From positions 124,001 to 188,000 of the forward strand of contig JAQBQB010000022.1 of assembly GCA_028287235.1 (NCBI GenBank): 64,000 bases of DNA, read 5' to 3'. Source of the stretch: Gemmatimonadota bacterium. Lineage in GTDB: Bacteria; Gemmatimonadota; Gemmatimonadetes; Gemmatimonadales; Gemmatimonadaceae. Under the pieces are notes generated by a model. The model saw only the letters and a list, made by a program, of their open reading frames with translations, made no database searches and had not been told where the DNA came from. Positions 51,601 through 59,941 of this stretch are shown here, piece after piece (the stretch's first letter is position 1; each line of letters starts with the position of its first letter). The position numbers were made by a program, and so were the translations under genes.

Positions 51601-51778
51601 GCTGTACGTGACGCCGGTGGTGTACACCTACATGGACACGGCGCGCGAAAATGCGGGGCACTTCTTCAGCCGCTTTGGGCGGAAGGACGAGCATCTGGTG
51701 CCGGTGCCGGCCGGCGGCGGCGCGGTGGTGCTCGACGGGCATGTGGCCGCAAAGTCGAGCGGAGACGCGGCGGACTGA
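48605..51778 (+). CDS. RND efflux pump, HAE-1 type inner-membrane transporter
   Basis: A 1057-residue proton-driven exporter of the AcrB/MdtB group. N-terminus MNFSELFIRRPVTTVL; periplasmic domains with LPTVDFPTITVSASLPGASP; TM4 with the proton-relay pair Asp400-Asp401 in GFVVDDAIVMLENI; second half with GFIPSQDVGQ and LLVGLVKKNAIMMIDFALE. These residues mark a multidrug (HAE-1) rather than heavy-metal (HME) pump. It ends the seven-gene operon. Substrate range is not visible. Confidence 0.96.
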   Translation: MNFSELFIRRPVTTVLVMTGILFFGITAYRRLPVSDLPTVDFPTITVSASLPGASPETMASAVATPLEKQFSTIAGIDNMTSTSNLGSTGITMQFALDRNIDAAAQDVQAMIAKTLRDLPNGMIPPSYQKVNPADQPIVYFAFTSPLMRLSDLDEIAETMMAQRISMIDGVAQVNVFGAQKYAVRAQLDPSALAQRKIGIDEVANAITSQNVNLPTGILNGPNKTYTLQANGQLQDAAGFRQMVVAYRNGAPVHLGELGRVLDDVQNNRSAAWFGTTRGMILAVQKQPGVNTVATADAVIALIDKLKTQLPAGVDVRLLYNRAEVIRESVHDVKFTLMLTLVLVVLVIFLFLRNVSATLIPSLALPISVIGTFAVMYTLGYSLDNLSLMALTLAVGFVVDDAIVMLENIVRHMEMGKPPMRAAVDGAAEVGFTIISMTISLTAVFIPILFLGGIVGRLFHEFAVTIAASILVSGFVSLTLTPMLSSRFLRPHGNEKHGRAYQITEAGYEWLLKRYENSLMWVMRHRRSTMVFSFAILAGTVGLFLIIPKGFIPSQDVGQLGATTEAAQGTAFDDMVMHQRQIAAILQADTNVANFMSSVGSSTTANGANQGRLFIALKPRNERLGVDDIIKELRPKLGKVPGMVVYLQNPPAIQIGGRVSKSLYQFVMQSSDVATLYPAALALIDQARVSKLLQDVTSDLQLGNPQATVQIDRERASSLGVNAQQVEMALYNAYGSRQVSTIYTPTNAYWVVMELLPQYQLDLSALDLLYIRSSGGTLVPLSAVATITQTAGPLSVNHSGQLPSVTLSFNLRPGVALGDANAEVKQLAAKTLPAGITTGFSGAAQAFESTQAGMLALLGIAIFVIYVVLGILYESFIHPITILSGLPFAAFGALLTLMIFKIDLSIYAFVGIILLVGLVKKNAIMMIDFALEAERSEGRAPADAIVHACLIRFRPIMMTTMAALMGTLPIALSMGAGAESRRPLGVAVVGGLAFSQLITLYVTPVVYTYMDTARENAGHFFSRFGRKDEHLVPVPAGGGAVVLDGHVAAKSSGDAAD

Positions 51779-51884
51779 TGAACGGCAAGATGAACGCGGC
51801 CAACAAGCGGACGTGATTTCATTGGTTCGCTCGTGTCGGCGTTCGTCTTGCAGTTTTGACCTGCCCAACTAGACCGAGACGCCA

Positions 51885-52037
51885 ATGATTCGAAAGCTCA
51901 AGAGCGGCGAATTTCGTCTGTATTCGCGAAAGAAGAATCCGAAGACGGGCAAGCGCCGCAACCTTGGCACGTTCAAGTCACGTGCGGCGGCGGAGAAGCA
52001 CGAAAAGGCCGTGCAGTTCTTCAAGCGGCAGGGCTGA
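51885..52037 (+). CDS. 50-residue basic protein, integrase-arm-like
   Basis: A short gene at ATG 51885: MIRKLKSGEFRLYSRKKNPK at the N-terminus, then GKRRNLGTFKSRAAAEKHEK and an FFKRQG ending. The pattern resembles the AP2-like arm-binding strand motif (sheet that reads a DNA groove) found in integrases and in small conserved proteins. Highly basic, so nucleic-acid binding is plausible. It ends 7 bases before the next gene, with which it may be co-translated. Confidence 0.7.
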   Translation: MIRKLKSGEFRLYSRKKNPKTGKRRNLGTFKSRAAAEKHEKAVQFFKRQG

Positions 52038-52044
52038 GCGCCGC

Positions 52045-52602
52045 ATGGCGGAAGCGCACGTCGTGCGCGGTTTTCAGGTCGTTCTCGAGAATGAACGGCC
52101 CGACATCGACAGCGCCGTGGTACTCGCTCGGCTCGACGAAGCGCTCGCGCTCATCGAGCGCCATCAGCCCTGGCGATTCGCGCACCTGCGGCGCGACGTC
52201 GCGCAGTTCTGGGTCGTGCGCTATCCCTGTCGCGGCGCGTACTTCCCCGACACACACACGTGTATGACGGAGCTGACGTTCCTGGCGCGGACCGACATCA
52301 CCGCGGCGCCCGTGGCATCGTCGATCGTGCACGAAGGGATGCACGCGCGCACGTATGAGATGGTGCGGCCGGAATCACATGATCCGGCGCGCGAAGAGCG
52401 AATCTGCCGCCGCGCCGAGCTGGATTTTGGATTCGCTCTGCCCACGGAACTCGGTGCGCCGGTGATCGAGCGCGCGTTGCAGAGCCTCGAGTTGTCGGAC
52501 CAGGACGTCGCGCCTACGATCGATTGGGCGGAAGCGCAACGCCGGCAGAACGCGATAGACCGCGAAGCAGCGCAGCGTCACGAGCGCGGTCGCTCCAACT
52601 AA
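52045..52602 (+). CDS. unknown protein with HExxH motif
   Basis: A 185-residue soluble protein starting MAEAHVVRGFQVVLENERPD. It contains SSIVHEGMHARTYE, a His96-Glu97-x-x-His100 zinc-peptidase-like motif, followed by AREERICRRAELDFG where a third ligand could lie. No signal peptide. It is not a family I can name. It follows the 50-residue basic protein after 7 bases and precedes a lipoprotein gene, so the three may form an operon. Confidence 0.7.
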   Translation: MAEAHVVRGFQVVLENERPDIDSAVVLARLDEALALIERHQPWRFAHLRRDVAQFWVVRYPCRGAYFPDTHTCMTELTFLARTDITAAPVASSIVHEGMHARTYEMVRPESHDPAREERICRRAELDFGFALPTELGAPVIERALQSLELSDQDVAPTIDWAEAQRRQNAIDREAAQRHERGRSN

Positions 52603-52616
52603 GAGAAGGAGAACGG

Positions 52617-53183
52617 ATGGATATTGGTCGACGACGAGCGTTGGTCGCGCTCGCGCTGTGTAGCGCGTGCAGCAAGAGTCAGCAGCGAAACACCGACACC
52701 CCGGCGGCCACCGCCAGCGCGCCGGATCCACACACCAGCGCAACCGTTACACCCGACGGTTACGGGCCGGTGCGAATCGGTGCGAGCCTCGCGCAGCTCA
52801 GCACGGCGATCGGCACCAACGTGCCGGCGGCGAGGACGGCCGACGAGAAGAGCTGCCGGCTCGTGTTCCTCGGGGCGTTGCCGCGGGGCGTTCGTGCGAT
52901 GCTGGTCAACGACAGCGTCGCGCGAATCGATGTAGACGCCGCCGGCGCGCGAACGGCCGAAGGCGCCGGGGTCGGCGACGCGGAGTCGCGCGTCGTCAAG
53001 CTGTACGGTGGGCGCGCAACGGTGACGCCGCACAAATACACCGGTCCGGTCGGCCACTATGTCACGGTCATAGTGCCCGGAGACTCGCTTCGTCGTTTGG
53101 TATTCGAGACCGACGGTCAAAAAATTTTGCGCTTTCGCGCCGGTCGAGTCCCCGCGGTCGAGCTCGTCGAAGGATGCGCGTAA
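52617..53183 (+). CDS. lipoprotein of unknown function
   Basis: A 188-residue lipoprotein with AAGGAG before ATG 52617 and lipobox ALCSAC (Cys18). The mature part has TPDGYGPVRIGASLAQLSTAIG, then a repeated beta-turn pattern with GVGDAESRVVKLYGGRATVTPHKY and a final FETDGQKILRFRAGRVPAVEL. This recalls small periplasmic proteins with a PASTA/lectin-like sandwich, but I do not recognise a family. Last gene of the small group; nothing supported until 53381. Confidence 0.75.
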   Translation: MDIGRRRALVALALCSACSKSQQRNTDTPAATASAPDPHTSATVTPDGYGPVRIGASLAQLSTAIGTNVPAARTADEKSCRLVFLGALPRGVRAMLVNDSVARIDVDAAGARTAEGAGVGDAESRVVKLYGGRATVTPHKYTGPVGHYVTVIVPGDSLRRLVFETDGQKILRFRAGRVPAVELVEGCA

Positions 53184-53380
53184 CGATTAGACTTTCTTCG
53201 TGCGAGAACGCGGAAGCTCGTTCACATTCGCGCGGCGCGGATTATTTTTCGACTCGGTCCGCCTCGTTACTCGACTGACCAAATTTCTGCGCGCGCGCGT
53301 GACGCCGCCGAGACACGGGGCATGCACTGTTCGGCCGCGCCTCCGACGACGGGGGTTCACCCACCCCTAGTCTCGGACTC

Positions 53381-56300
53381 GTGCTCTCTCTCCGCTCGTC
53401 ATCCCTCCGGATGGCCGCGCTCGTTTTTGCGCTGGCCGCATGTTCCTCCACGGTCGATCAAGTCTCCGGACCGCGACTGAACCCCAACGGTGCGGCGAGC
53501 TTTGCCGTGACGGCTTCGGGACCCGACGTCGTCATCAGCCAGCTGTACGGCGGCGGCGGCAATTCGGGCGCATCGATCAAGAACGACTTCATCGAGCTGC
53601 TCAATCGCAGCGGCCAGCCGGTGAACGTGACCGGTTGGAGCGTGCAATATGCGTCGGCCGCCGGCACGACGTGGGCGGTGACTCCGCTCTCCGGCACCAT
53701 TCCGCCGGGTGGGTACTATCTCGTACAAGAAGCGGTTGGAGCCGGTGGTACGGTGGCGCTGGCGCCCGACGCGACCGGCAGCATCGCGATGAGCGCGACG
53801 GCCGGCAAGGTCGCGGTGGTCGCGGCGACGACCGCGCTGAGCGGAACATGCCCCACCGCGTCGGCGATCGATCTGGTGAGCTTCGGCAGCACCGGCTGCA
53901 GTCCGCAAACGACGCCCACGTTGACGAACACCACGGCCGCGTTGCGTGGGAGCTCCGGGTGTAAGTACACCGGCGATCTCACCGCTGACTTTGCCACCGG
54001 CGCCCCCGCGCCGCGGAACAGCGCGACCGCGGCGAATGTCTGCGCTGCCGTGGTGCCGGCAGGTCCGCTCGATCACGTGGTCATCGCGGGCGCCGCGACG
54101 GTGAATGCGGGTAACACGATCCAACTCACGGCAACGGGCCAGGACCAGACCAACAAGGCTGTCACGTCGGCCGTGATCACATGGACGTCGAGCGACCCGT
54201 CGATCGCGACCGTCGATGCGGCCGGCAAGGTCACCGGTGTTGCCGCCAACCCCACGGCGGTGACGATCACCGCGACGGCGACGGACAACGGCATCACGAA
54301 AACAGCGACACAGGCGGTGACGGTGATCGCGCCGGGCATCGGTTTCATCACCGTGAGCTCGTCGTCGACGAGCTTTCCGCCGGGCTTCCAGACGCAGATT
54401 TTCTTCACCGCGCTCACGCAGCAGACCGGCGGCAGCGTGGTTCCCGCGACGTTCACGTTCGAGGCGTTGAATCCCGAGCTGGCGACGATCACCAACGTCA
54501 ACGGCACCGGGATCGTCACCGCGGTCGCCGCGCCTGCCGACGGCGTTACGAAGCCGGGCTTCAAGATCACGGCGACGCCGGTCGGTGGAGGCACGCCGTT
54601 CAGCTTCACGACGCATCCGATTACCATCGAAGCGCCGACCTCCGCGCCGGCGACGATTTACGCGAAGAACGACGAGTTCGGTGATCCGACGCTGGCGAGC
54701 ACGTCGAACCCGAACGACCTGCTCATCGTGCGGCCGCAATACACGCTGTCGTATAACGAGTCGCGCGGTACGCCAAACTGGGTGTCCTACGAGCTCGATG
54801 CGCGGCAAATGGTGGCCGGCCAAGACCGCTGCAACTGCTTCACGGCCGATCCGAATCTGCCGGCCGACAAGCAGATTCTCACGTCGGACTACACCAACGG
54901 CGGTTTCGACCGCGGCCACATGACGCGCTCCGCCGATCGCACGGCGAGCAATGTCGAGAACGCGACGACGTTCTATCTGACCAACGTCGTGCCGCAGCAG
55001 GCGGATTTGAATCAGGGTGTGTGGGCGCAGTTCGAGAACGCATTGGCCGATTCCGCGAGGGCCGGACGCGCGGTCTACATCGTGACCGGTCCGCTCTACA
55101 GTCGGTCGCACGCCTTGACCTTCATCAAGAACGAAGGCAAGGTCGCGATTCCCGACAGCACGTGGAAGGTGGCGTTCATCGGGCCGATCAACGGCGGCGT
55201 GCCGTTCACGCACAACGGACTCCAGACGCTCACCGACGTGCAGGGCATCACCCTGCTCGCGGTGAACATGCCGAACGTGGCCGGTGTGCGAAACAATCCG
55301 TGGGCCATGTACCTCACGACGGTCGACAAGATCGAAGCGGCCACGGGTCTCGACTTTCTCTCGGTGCTGCCGGCGCAGTTGCAGGCGGTGCTCGAGTCGA
55401 ACGACCGTCCGCCCACGGCGAGCCTCGTCGCGGCCGTGTCGGGCAATGAAGGCGTGCGTATCGCGTTCGACGCGTCGGCGAGCAGCGATCCGGATGCCGG
55501 CGACGCGTTGAGCTACGACTGGGTTTTCGGCGACGGCACGACGGCGACGACGACCGATCCGCGTCCGACTCACGTGTTCGCGGACAACGGGACGTACACG
55601 GTGAAACTCACGGTGCGCGACGCGGCCGGTGCGACGAGCACCGCCACGGCGACCGTGACCGTCGCCAACGTTGCCCCGGTGATGGCGTTCTCGGCTCCGC
55701 AGTCGGTGGGTGAAGGCTCGCCAATTCAGATCTCGCTGGCCGGCCAAAGCGACGCTGCTGCCGACGTCGCCTCCGGACTCGGATTGGCGGTGGATTGCGG
55801 TGACGGCGCCGGCTACATGAACATCGCTATCGGGACGACGACCGCGTCGTGCGCCACGAGCGACAACGGCACGCGCGCCATCCGCGCGAAGATCACCGAC
55901 AAGGACGGCGGCACGACGGAGTACACGCAGACGGTGACGATCGCCAACGTCGCGCCGACGATGTCGTTCACGGCGACGCCGACGGTCGACGAAGGCTCCT
56001 CGATTCAGCTCACCATGAGCAGCCCGGCCGACGCGTCGCCTGCCGACGTTGCGGCGGGTCTCAAAGTCGCCGTCGACTGCGGCGCAGGTGCCGGGTACGT
56101 CGAGGTGCCGGTGTCGAACCCGATCTTCTGCCCAACGACTGACAACGGCACGCGTGCGGTCCGCGCGAAGATCACGGACAAGGACGGCGGCGTGAGCGAG
56201 TACACGCGCACCGTGACGATCGCCAACGTGGCGCCGACCGTGACGATCACCTTCACGACTCCGATGACGACCGTCTCGGGTCTCGGAGTTGGCGTGCTCG

Positions 56301-56824
56301 GAAAATTCACCGATCCGGGTGCCGACTCGCCGTGGGCGTACAGCTTCGATTGGGCCGACGGCACACCGCAGACTGGCACGCTCACGACGTCGGGCGCTTC
56401 GGTGATCGGCCTACACCGCTACCTCGCGGCGGGCCAGTACTCCGTGGCGTTTGCCGTCACCGACAAGGACGGCGCGACGACGACCCGGCTGTTGACGGTC
56501 ACGGTGAACCGCGCGCCAATCGACGGAGACGCGAATCCGGACAACATCAAGCTGAATGACAACGGCAACGGGAACATCAGCATCCGGTTGTCCTCGCCGG
56601 CGATCGACGAACGAACGATCGACGTGGAGTCGGTGCGAATCGGCACGGTGGCGCCGAACAAGGACAACATCGAGCACGGCGGGCAGCGGTTGTCACTCGA
56701 CTTCTCGCGGAAGGCTTTGATCGCGGCGGGAATGCTGACGGCGAATACGACGGAGCTGGTGCTGACGGCAAACCTCACGTCAGGCGTACAGGTGGTATCG
56801 CACATTCCGGTGAGTGTGCACTAA
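53381..56824 (+). CDS. large secreted nuclease lipoprotein (lamin-tail, Ig-like, DNA/RNA endonuclease, PKD domains)
   Basis: An 1147-residue surface lipoprotein. GTG start at 53381; lipobox FALAAC (Cys21). Order of domains: lamin-tail domain at about 47-215 (VVISQLYGGGGNSGA, DFIELLNRSGQPVNV), a Big2-type Ig domain at about 230-315 (VITWTSSDPSIATVDAAGKV), a DNA/RNA non-specific endonuclease at about 440-680 with the catalytic DRGH (Asp510-His513) in GGFDRGHMTRSADRT and VVPQQADLNQGVW, then PKD domains (YDWVFGDGTTATTTDPRP) and several Ig-like repeats. It probably degrades extracellular nucleic acid. The lamin-tail plus nuclease combination is seen in secreted biofilm nucleases. Confidence 0.93.
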   Translation: MLSLRSSSLRMAALVFALAACSSTVDQVSGPRLNPNGAASFAVTASGPDVVISQLYGGGGNSGASIKNDFIELLNRSGQPVNVTGWSVQYASAAGTTWAVTPLSGTIPPGGYYLVQEAVGAGGTVALAPDATGSIAMSATAGKVAVVAATTALSGTCPTASAIDLVSFGSTGCSPQTTPTLTNTTAALRGSSGCKYTGDLTADFATGAPAPRNSATAANVCAAVVPAGPLDHVVIAGAATVNAGNTIQLTATGQDQTNKAVTSAVITWTSSDPSIATVDAAGKVTGVAANPTAVTITATATDNGITKTATQAVTVIAPGIGFITVSSSSTSFPPGFQTQIFFTALTQQTGGSVVPATFTFEALNPELATITNVNGTGIVTAVAAPADGVTKPGFKITATPVGGGTPFSFTTHPITIEAPTSAPATIYAKNDEFGDPTLASTSNPNDLLIVRPQYTLSYNESRGTPNWVSYELDARQMVAGQDRCNCFTADPNLPADKQILTSDYTNGGFDRGHMTRSADRTASNVENATTFYLTNVVPQQADLNQGVWAQFENALADSARAGRAVYIVTGPLYSRSHALTFIKNEGKVAIPDSTWKVAFIGPINGGVPFTHNGLQTLTDVQGITLLAVNMPNVAGVRNNPWAMYLTTVDKIEAATGLDFLSVLPAQLQAVLESNDRPPTASLVAAVSGNEGVRIAFDASASSDPDAGDALSYDWVFGDGTTATTTDPRPTHVFADNGTYTVKLTVRDAAGATSTATATVTVANVAPVMAFSAPQSVGEGSPIQISLAGQSDAAADVASGLGLAVDCGDGAGYMNIAIGTTTASCATSDNGTRAIRAKITDKDGGTTEYTQTVTIANVAPTMSFTATPTVDEGSSIQLTMSSPADASPADVAAGLKVAVDCGAGAGYVEVPVSNPIFCPTTDNGTRAVRAKITDKDGGVSEYTRTVTIANVAPTVTITFTTPMTTVSGLGVGVLGKFTDPGADSPWAYSFDWADGTPQTGTLTTSGASVIGLHRYLAAGQYSVAFAVTDKDGATTTRLLTVTVNRAPIDGDANPDNIKLNDNGNGNISIRLSSPAIDERTIDVESVRIGTVAPNKDNIEHGGQRLSLDFSRKALIAAGMLTANTTELVLTANLTSGVQVVSHIPVSVH

Positions 56825-56840
56825 CAGGTTGCCTGCAGCT

Positions 56841-57722
56841 TTACACATCGCAGATCTCGTAGGCCTGCCTGAGCGACGCGAGCGGCTCTCGCTTCGGCAC
56901 GAACTCCTGCGCCACGAATCCCGTGAACCCGGTGTCCGCGATGGCCTGCATCACTCGGCGGTAGTTCAGCTCCTGCGTGTCGTCGATCTCCGCTCGCCCC
57001 GGCACTCCGCCAGTGTGGTAGTGCGCGATGTGCCGGGCGTTTGCGCGGATGGTCGCGATCACGTCGCCTTCCATGATCTGCATGTGGTAGATGTCGTACA
57101 GCAGCTTGAGGCGCGGTGACGCCACGCCTTCGACCACCTGCACACCCCACGCGGTGTGATCGGCCTGGTAGTCCTTGTGATCCACCTTGCTGTTGAGCAG
57201 CTCGAGGCAGAGCGTCACGCCGTGGCGCTCTGCCGTGGGCGCCACTCGCCTGAAGCCGGCGATGCAATTGGCGATGCCCTCGCCGTCCGACAGACCGCCG
57301 CGGTTACCGCTAAAGCACACGATGTTCGGCACGCCCGCCGCGGCGGCCAGGGGAATCATTCGCTCGGCGTCGGCCACGAGCCTGTCGTGATGGTCGGGCC
57401 GATTGAAGCCCACGGGGATCGTGCCGAACCCGTTGGCCATGGCGCACGCGAGCCCGTGCCGCCGCGGCACCGCCCAATCCGGCTCATCGAGCAGCTCGAC
57501 GGACTTGTACCCGATCGCCTTCGCCGACTCGCAGAGATCGTCGATCGGGATCTTGCCGTAGCACCAGCGCGAAACGGACTGCTTCAGGCGCCCAGCGACA
57601 GGAGCGAAACGCGAGGAGGGTGAGAACTTCGCGGCTGCGGCGATGGCGCCGAGTGCGACGACCGCTTCCCGGCGCGTGATGTCGCGCGGGGTGCCAGGAT
57701 TGTGGGCGGCCGAACTGGGCAT
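56841..57722 (-). CDS. hydroxypyruvate isomerase-like TIM-barrel protein with export signal
   Basis: A 293-residue protein starting MPSSAAHNPGTPRD with a Tat-like RREAVVALGAIAAAA signal. The rest is an AP-endonuclease-2/xylose-isomerase-like TIM barrel: SVSRWCYGKIPIDDLCESAKAIGY, GVTLCLELLNSKVDH, LLYDIYHMQIMEGD, IAHYHTGGVPGR and GFVAQEFVPK, which supply the metal ligands (Glu, Asp, His, Glu). Hydroxypyruvate isomerase or a related sugar isomerase is the likely chemistry. It is convergent with the nuclease gene. Confidence 0.9.
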   Translation of the reverse strand: MPSSAAHNPGTPRDITRREAVVALGAIAAAAKFSPSSRFAPVAGRLKQSVSRWCYGKIPIDDLCESAKAIGYKSVELLDEPDWAVPRRHGLACAMANGFGTIPVGFNRPDHHDRLVADAERMIPLAAAAGVPNIVCFSGNRGGLSDGEGIANCIAGFRRVAPTAERHGVTLCLELLNSKVDHKDYQADHTAWGVQVVEGVASPRLKLLYDIYHMQIMEGDVIATIRANARHIAHYHTGGVPGRAEIDDTQELNYRRVMQAIADTGFTGFVAQEFVPKREPLASLRQAYEICDV

Positions 57723-57889
57723 GGTGGAGACTCCGTCGCTGAGGAAGAGATTCTCACGCCGCGCGTTACACTCGCTCTCTGAACGCCGACGGTCAAGCGC
57801 GCGGCGCGAGGCCCGTGACAGACGAGGCGGCAACGCGTATGATCCTCGCGCGCTCGCTGCGACCGTATTCACGTGCTGAGGGAGGAGTC

Positions 57890-59716
57890 ATGAGTGTTCG
57901 CCAGGAGTTGGAGCTGCTCGACCAGGCGCAGTCGGACGCGGAGCTGATCGCCGACGAGGAAGGCCTCTCGGAGATCGGCCGCCGCGAGTTCGTCTTTCTG
58001 TCGCTCGTCACCGCCGCGGCCAGCACGTTCGGATTTGGCGCGCGGGCGTTGGCGCAGGCACCGGGAGGCGCACAGGCCGCGCAGCAGGCGCCGCTCCCGC
58101 CACTTGGCAACGGCGAGCCCGTGTCGTGGACGTTCCAGCCTTACCCGGGCGGCACCGGCGCGCTGATGGAGAAGCTGATTCACGAACGCGGAGCGGCGGC
58201 GTTCCAGCGGGCGACGTTCACGGTCGAGCCGTGGCATGGGCCGGTGCCAACGTCGGCGGAGGAGATCGCGTTCCTCCCCGCGCACCGGCTCTCGGCGCTG
58301 ATCAAGGCCCGAAAGCTCACGTCCACGCAGGTTACGAAGATCTATCTCGAGCGCATCAAGCGGCTCGACCCGGTGCTGCTCTGCGCCGTGACCATCATGG
58401 AGGATCAGGCGCTCGCCGATGCCGCGCGGGCCGACGCGGAGATCAAGGCCGGCAAATATCGCGGACCGCTGCACGGAATTCCGTACGGCGTGAAGGATCT
58501 CTTCTCCACGAAGGGCGTGCGCACGACGTGGGGCTCCAAAGACTTCGAGAATCGTGTCATCGACGAGGACGCCGAGGTCGTGGTGCGGTTGCGCGACGCC
58601 GGTGCGGTGCTGATGGCCAAGCTAGCGTCGGGATTGTTTGCGCAGGGCGATCAGTGGTATCGGGGCCGCACGAACAATCCGTGGGACATTCGCCGCGGCT
58701 CGAGCGGCTCGTCGGCCGGGCCGTCGTCGGCGACGGCGGCCGGATGCGTGGCGTTCGGCATCGGCACGGAGACGTCGGGCTCGATCGTCTCGCCGGCGCG
58801 CGAGTGCGGGCTCAGTGCATTGCGTCCCACCTTCGGCCGAGTCAGCCGGCAGGGCGGTATGGTGCTGGCATGGTCGCAGGATCGCGTGGGGCCCATCTGC
58901 CGGACGATCGAAGACTGCGCGATGGTGTTCAACGTGATCCACGGCGCGGATCCGAAGGATCCGTCGACGGTGACGACGCCGTTCCATTTCGATCACAACA
59001 TCAAGCTGGCGTCGGTCCGCCTCGGCGTCGATCCGGGCGCGCCGAAGGAGTTCGTCGACACGCTCCGCGAGCTCGGTGCAACACCGCGCGAGATTGGTCC
59101 GCGCCCGCAGATGCAGGGCGGCGGTCTGGGGGTCGAGTCGTCGGCGGCGTTCGATTCGTACGTGCAGTCGAAGGCGCGAGAGCTCGGCATCAACGTCGAT
59201 ACGCTGCCCGAGCCGCAACGCGGCGGTGGTGGCGGTCGCGGTGCCGGTGGCGGCGGGGGGGGCGGGGGAGCAGGTCGCGGAGGCGACCCCGGCAATCCAT
59301 CTGGAATTGCGGCGCTCACGCGATGGACGGGGGGACGATTTCCGCGGGGCTTCGACTTCATTCAGGCGCAGCGGCGCCGGTACGTCTTGATCAGCCAGAT
59401 GGCCGAGTTGCTCAAGGACTTCGACATGTACGTGCCGTCGACGGCGGGATGGGACGTGGGGCTGCATGCGCAGACGGGGCATCCGTGCGCGGTGGTGCAG
59501 TACAAGTTCGAGCCGCAGCAGCCCGCGGGGCGTGGAGGCCCGGGCGGCGGCCGTGCCGGGGCCGACACGATGGCGGCGCCGGCGCCGATCGTCTACAACC
59601 CGCAGCCTATTTGTGCGGTGCTCGCCGGCAATCTGTACAACGACGACATGATTCTATCGGTGGCGCACCAGTATCAGACGCACACGGCGTGGCATCTGAA
59701 GCATCCGAGTCTATAG
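57890..59716 (+). CDS. secreted amidase (amidase-signature family)
   Basis: A 608-residue enzyme with GGGAGGAG before ATG 57890. The N-terminal part carries a twin-arginine-like signal (GRREFVFLSLVTAAASTF). The amidase-signature core has the catalytic Lys202 in GVKDLF, the RGSSGSSAGPSSATAAG loop, and the nucleophile Ser298 in TETSGSIVSPA. Near residues 445-470 is a run of glycine and arginine (GGGGGRGAGGGGGGGGAGRG), and another Gly-rich stretch near 560. It hydrolyses an amide bond; the substrate is unknown. Divergent from the isomerase-like gene. Confidence 0.92.
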   Translation: MSVRQELELLDQAQSDAELIADEEGLSEIGRREFVFLSLVTAAASTFGFGARALAQAPGGAQAAQQAPLPPLGNGEPVSWTFQPYPGGTGALMEKLIHERGAAAFQRATFTVEPWHGPVPTSAEEIAFLPAHRLSALIKARKLTSTQVTKIYLERIKRLDPVLLCAVTIMEDQALADAARADAEIKAGKYRGPLHGIPYGVKDLFSTKGVRTTWGSKDFENRVIDEDAEVVVRLRDAGAVLMAKLASGLFAQGDQWYRGRTNNPWDIRRGSSGSSAGPSSATAAGCVAFGIGTETSGSIVSPARECGLSALRPTFGRVSRQGGMVLAWSQDRVGPICRTIEDCAMVFNVIHGADPKDPSTVTTPFHFDHNIKLASVRLGVDPGAPKEFVDTLRELGATPREIGPRPQMQGGGLGVESSAAFDSYVQSKARELGINVDTLPEPQRGGGGGRGAGGGGGGGGAGRGGDPGNPSGIAALTRWTGGRFPRGFDFIQAQRRRYVLISQMAELLKDFDMYVPSTAGWDVGLHAQTGHPCAVVQYKFEPQQPAGRGGPGGGRAGADTMAAPAPIVYNPQPICAVLAGNLYNDDMILSVAHQYQTHTAWHLKHPSL

Positions 59717-59941
59717 GGGGTCATCTACCGGGCTCGGCGTGGGGCGCCTCGGTATCGCACGAATGATTCAGTGCTGCCAGGAACAAAGTTCATCCGTTTG
59801 ATTCGGCGGATTTTTCTCTTGATTGCGGCGCCCCGGCAATCGTCGTCCTATGTCTGGCCGTGTGCGTCGCCGCGCCGTAATATCCATACGACGCGTCGCC
59901 GTACGAGGCGACGGCACATTCGCTCGATATTGGAGGTTCGC

